A DNA stretch of 5,913 bases from Candidatus Woesearchaeota archaeon CG11_big_fil_rev_8_21_14_0_20_43_8. GTDB lineage: Archaea; Nanobdellota; Nanobdellia; Woesearchaeales; CG08-08-20-14. Below are positions 4,017 to 5,913 of the stretch, one piece after another. Numbering within the stretch: the stretch's first letter is position 1; the number at the start of each line of letters is the position of its first letter. Where the stretch lies: positions 1 through 5,913 of the forward strand of contig PCVE01000093.1 of NCBI GenBank assembly GCA_002762705.1. The letters are read 5' to 3'. The position numbers and the translations under genes were made by a program. Below the pieces are notes generated by a model. It saw nothing but the letters and a program-made list of their open reading frames with translations. It was not told the DNA's origin and did no database searches.

Positions 4017-4556
4017 ATGATAAATTCTAAGAAAGCTGTCTCCGGACTATTGATAGTCTGTCTTCTTGTGGCTGCAGGACTCACCCTTGGCGGGCTCATC
4101 ATGCGATGGACAGCGACATACACAGAAGACAACATAATAGAATCTGCAAGCGACAACAAAGGAGATCAGGAATGCTTCATACGCGATTACAAGGTCGCGA
4201 GCATAAATGTGACTGGACCTGATGGAATCACTGGCGGCTCTGCGACAATATTGATTGAGAACAAGAAGGATGCATTGATTGATGGATTCATATTCAAATT
4301 CATAACAGACAAAGAAGTTCTCTATGCATTCAAATACAAGGACCAGACTTCTATGCTTGGAGGATACATTAGAAATTCATACAGCTTCGCTCCAGCGACA
4401 AAAGATGTGGAAGACAATAACCCTTTCAGTGCGGCGAATGCTTTCAATGTTAGCAAAGTCGATATCTATCCGATAATCACTGTCAAATCAGACACAAAGC
4501 GTGAAGTGGTCTGCCAATCAAAACTAACGACAATCGAGAGCAAGGATTTCACATGA
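4017..4556 (+). CDS. Type IV pilin-like (archaellin-type) secreted subunit, paralogue 2
   Basis: This is a second prepilin of 179 residues, related to the upstream one along its whole length. The leader MINSKKA is followed by VSGLLIVCLLVAAGLTLGG, the hydrophobic helix (about 8-30). Predicted cleavage is after A7, where paralogue 1 has glycine. It shares the extracellular blocks TGP.G, ENKKD, GFIFKFI, LYAF, LGGYIRNSY, YPII and EVVC, and the cysteine pair C53 and C166. C15, inside the hydrophobic helix, is additional. Two divergent copies side by side suggest two subunits of one filament, such as a major and a minor pilin, made after cleavage by the peptidase encoded at 370-1248. The ATG has a good GGTGAT site, so the start is secure. 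Confidence 0.86.
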   Translation: MINSKKAVSGLLIVCLLVAAGLTLGGLIMRWTATYTEDNIIESASDNKGDQECFIRDYKVASINVTGPDGITGGSATILIENKKDALIDGFIFKFITDKEVLYAFKYKDQTSMLGGYIRNSYSFAPATKDVEDNNPFSAANAFNVSKVDIYPIITVKSDTKREVVCQSKLTTIESKDFT

Positions 4557-4880
4557 TCCAGACGAATTGATATATACTTCTTTTGTAATGACTATATAAA
4601 CAACAAATCGCACCCCTTTATTTTTGCGAAAATATTCTTCCTTCTTGCAGAGTTCCGACCGATGCCGGTCCGAACAATTGCCAGCCAATGATTCCATCAA
4701 TATATAGATATCTCACTTTGATAGTGGATCAGCGTGAAGGAAATAAGCGCACGCTGGCTCTTAACCATGGTGCCAAGCAACAAAAATTATTGTGAAGTTC
4801 CCAAAAAAACAAAAGAAATCCAATAAAGCCCGCAATAACCACAATTTTTATGAATACCGAAGCATCTCTCATCTATTGAT
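4557..4880. other. 324-bp intergenic region with promoter-like sites and hairpins, no convincing gene
   Basis: After the pilin 2 stop codon there is CTATATAAA (4592-4600), a good TATA box, and a T-rich stretch (4617-4625) that may end the pilin transcript. GTTCCGACCG (4652-4661) and CGGTCCGAAC (4666-4675) form a hairpin with one C-C mismatch. A second TATA-like TATATAGATA lies at about 4701-4710. CAGCGTG (4730-4736) and CACGCTG (4750-4756) form another hairpin, competing with GCCAGC (4680-4685) pairing with GCTGGC (4753-4758). A promoter followed by hairpins could indicate a small RNA at about 4622-4790, but no known family is recognised. The only coding candidate is a 23-codon GTG ORF at 4724-4795, not supported. 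Confidence 0.4.
4843..4856 (+). promoter_or_regulatory. Promoter of the CCA-adding enzyme gene
   Basis: TTTTTATGAA (4846-4855) is a TATA-like box about 30 bp before the ATG at 4881. There is no ribosome-binding site close to that ATG, so transcription and translation probably start within a few bases of each other. Confidence 0.45.
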
Positions 4881-5913
4881 ATGACATCACTTTCAATAAT
4901 CGAGCTACCAATGCTATCTGCTGTGTTAAACAACATAAAACCAGTAGATGACATATGGAGACCGGTCAATCAGTTCAAAGAAGAGATCGCAGATGAACTG
5001 AAAAAGCATAATATCACCGCGACACCGCAGGTAGGAGGATCCATCGCAAAGGACACATGGCTCCGTGGAGATTTCGACTGCGACATGTTCATCAGGTTTG
5101 ATCGTGCTTACAAAGACCAGGATATCTCAGATCTCCTTGAGACAGCTCTAAAACCATTTGGCTCAGATAGGGTGCATGGATCAAGAGACTATTTCCAGGT
5201 CCAAAGGAACAATATAAAATTCGAGATCATCCCAGTGATTGCCATAGAAAGACCAGAAGATGCATTGAATGTGACTGATGTCAGTCCTCTTCATGTCGAA
5301 TGGGTGAAAAAACATGGCATGTGCGATGAGATCAGGCTTACGAAAGCATTCTGCAAAGCGAATCGGGTCTATGGTGCTGAGAGCTATATAGGCGGATTCT
5401 CAGGACATGTCCTGGATATTATAACAATCCACTATGGCGGATTCATGAAGCTCCTTAGAGCTTCTAAAAGCTGGAAGGATGGCCAATTGATAGATATCAA
5501 TGATGCATGGAAAAATGATGTATCTAAACTGAATAAATCGAAAATAGGGCCATTGATAGTCATCGATCCCATACAACCAGATAGAAATGCTGCTGCCGCA
5601 TTGACAAAGGAGAAGATAGAGGGATTCATCTCTGCTGCGAAAGATTTCCTGCAGGAGCCATCGACAGATTTCTTTGTCAAAGAGGAATTTTCGACCAAGA
5701 AGATATCTGAAACATATCATAGAAAAGACTGCATCTTCATAGAAGCTGATCCTGTCGAAGGCAAGAAAGATATCATCGGAGCGAAGCTTATGAAATCGTT
5801 CGAATACATAAAGACACAGCTCTCACTGAACAATTTCAAGACAATCGATTCTGGCTGGGACTGGGAAGAAGGGAAAAAAGCCACGTTCTGGTTGATCTTT
5901 GAAGACACACCCT
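4881..5913 (+). CDS. cca: CCA tRNA nucleotidyltransferase, class I archaeal type (3' end outside the window)
   Basis: This enzyme adds or repairs the 3' CCA of tRNAs from CTP and ATP without a nucleic acid template. The frame is open from the ATG at 4881 to the window end (344 codons), and archaeal enzymes are usually about 440 residues, so roughly the last quarter is missing. The nucleotidyltransferase head shows VGGSIAKDTWLRGDFDCDMF (51-70): GS (53-54) with the metal-binding carboxylates D66 and D68. The third carboxylate position is in IKFEIIPV (112-119), where E115 stands instead of the more usual Asp. The central-domain motif GGFSGHVLDIITIHYGGF (171-188) is characteristic of the archaeal class. 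An alpha/beta part follows, with IGPLIVIDPIQPDRNAAAA (222-240). It can act on the tRNA-Arg at 3050-3223, whose gene lacks a full CCA. Confidence 0.93.
   Translation, partial: MTSLSIIELPMLSAVLNNIKPVDDIWRPVNQFKEEIADELKKHNITATPQVGGSIAKDTWLRGDFDCDMFIRFDRAYKDQDISDLLETALKPFGSDRVHGSRDYFQVQRNNIKFEIIPVIAIERPEDALNVTDVSPLHVEWVKKHGMCDEIRLTKAFCKANRVYGAESYIGGFSGHVLDIITIHYGGFMKLLRASKSWKDGQLIDINDAWKNDVSKLNKSKIGPLIVIDPIQPDRNAAAALTKEKIEGFISAAKDFLQEPSTDFFVKEEFSTKKISETYHRKDCIFIEADPVEGKKDIIGAKLMKSFEYIKTQLSLNNFKTIDSGWDWEEGKKATFWLIFEDTP

Noticed and set aside
4724..4795. 23-codon GTG ORF in the gene-free region
   Set aside because: It is too short, overlaps a hairpin, has no ribosome-binding site and resembles nothing known.
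4787..4969. 60-codon minus-strand ORF over the start of the CCA-adding enzyme gene
   Set aside because: It is antisense to the promoter and first codons of a clear gene.

Overview
The window looks archaeal. Promoters have TATA boxes about 25-30 bp before the predicted transcription starts. Some genes look leaderless, while others carry a GGTGAT or GAGGTG ribosome-binding site. The tRNA contains bulge-helix-bulge introns, and the protein set (archaeal prepilin peptidase, class III signal-peptide pilins, class I CCA-adding enzyme, FtsZ-like C-terminus) is archaeal. The style of the prepilin peptidase, with its long C-terminal extension, and of the pilins is reminiscent of DPANN lineages such as Woesearchaeota. 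That placement is from memory of such proteins and is not proven here.

Layout. 1-153 (+) is the 3' end of a probable ftsZ, followed by a hairpin and T-tract terminator. 370-1248 (+) is an A24-family prepilin peptidase with a TATA box placed for a leaderless mRNA. A strong hairpin lies at 1272-1314. 1371-1762 has the anatomy of a small non-coding transposable element: 15-bp terminal inverted repeats, perfect 15-bp flanking direct repeats and a hairpin-rich interior that may encode a structured RNA. It sits 3 bp before the TATA box of a PfkB-family kinase (1823-2740, +). The last 69 bp of that kinase gene are repeated downstream at 2829-2897, differing only at three synonymous sites. A shorter third copy is at 2997-3026. 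The spacers between copies hold hairpins, one of them a tight three-way junction.

On the minus strand, 3223-3050 encodes tRNA-Arg(CCU), interrupted by two non-canonical introns: 24 nt in the D-loop and 75 nt in the T-loop. Both can be drawn with bulge-helix-bulge splice junctions, and removing both leaves an orthodox 75-nt tRNA. The tRNA diverges from a tandem pair of related type IV pilin-like genes (3426-3980 and 4017-4556, +), whose promoter is preceded by a dyad that could be an operator. After about 320 bp without a convincing gene comes the CCA-adding enzyme (4881 to the window end, incomplete).

How the genes fit together. The prepilin peptidase would process the two prepilins, so the window encodes substrates and a likely processing enzyme for a cell-surface filament. 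The CCA-adding enzyme would complete the 3' end of the tRNA-Arg, which lacks a full encoded CCA. The least ordinary parts are the doubly interrupted tRNA, the small element with long target duplications, and the triplicated kinase-gene terminus.
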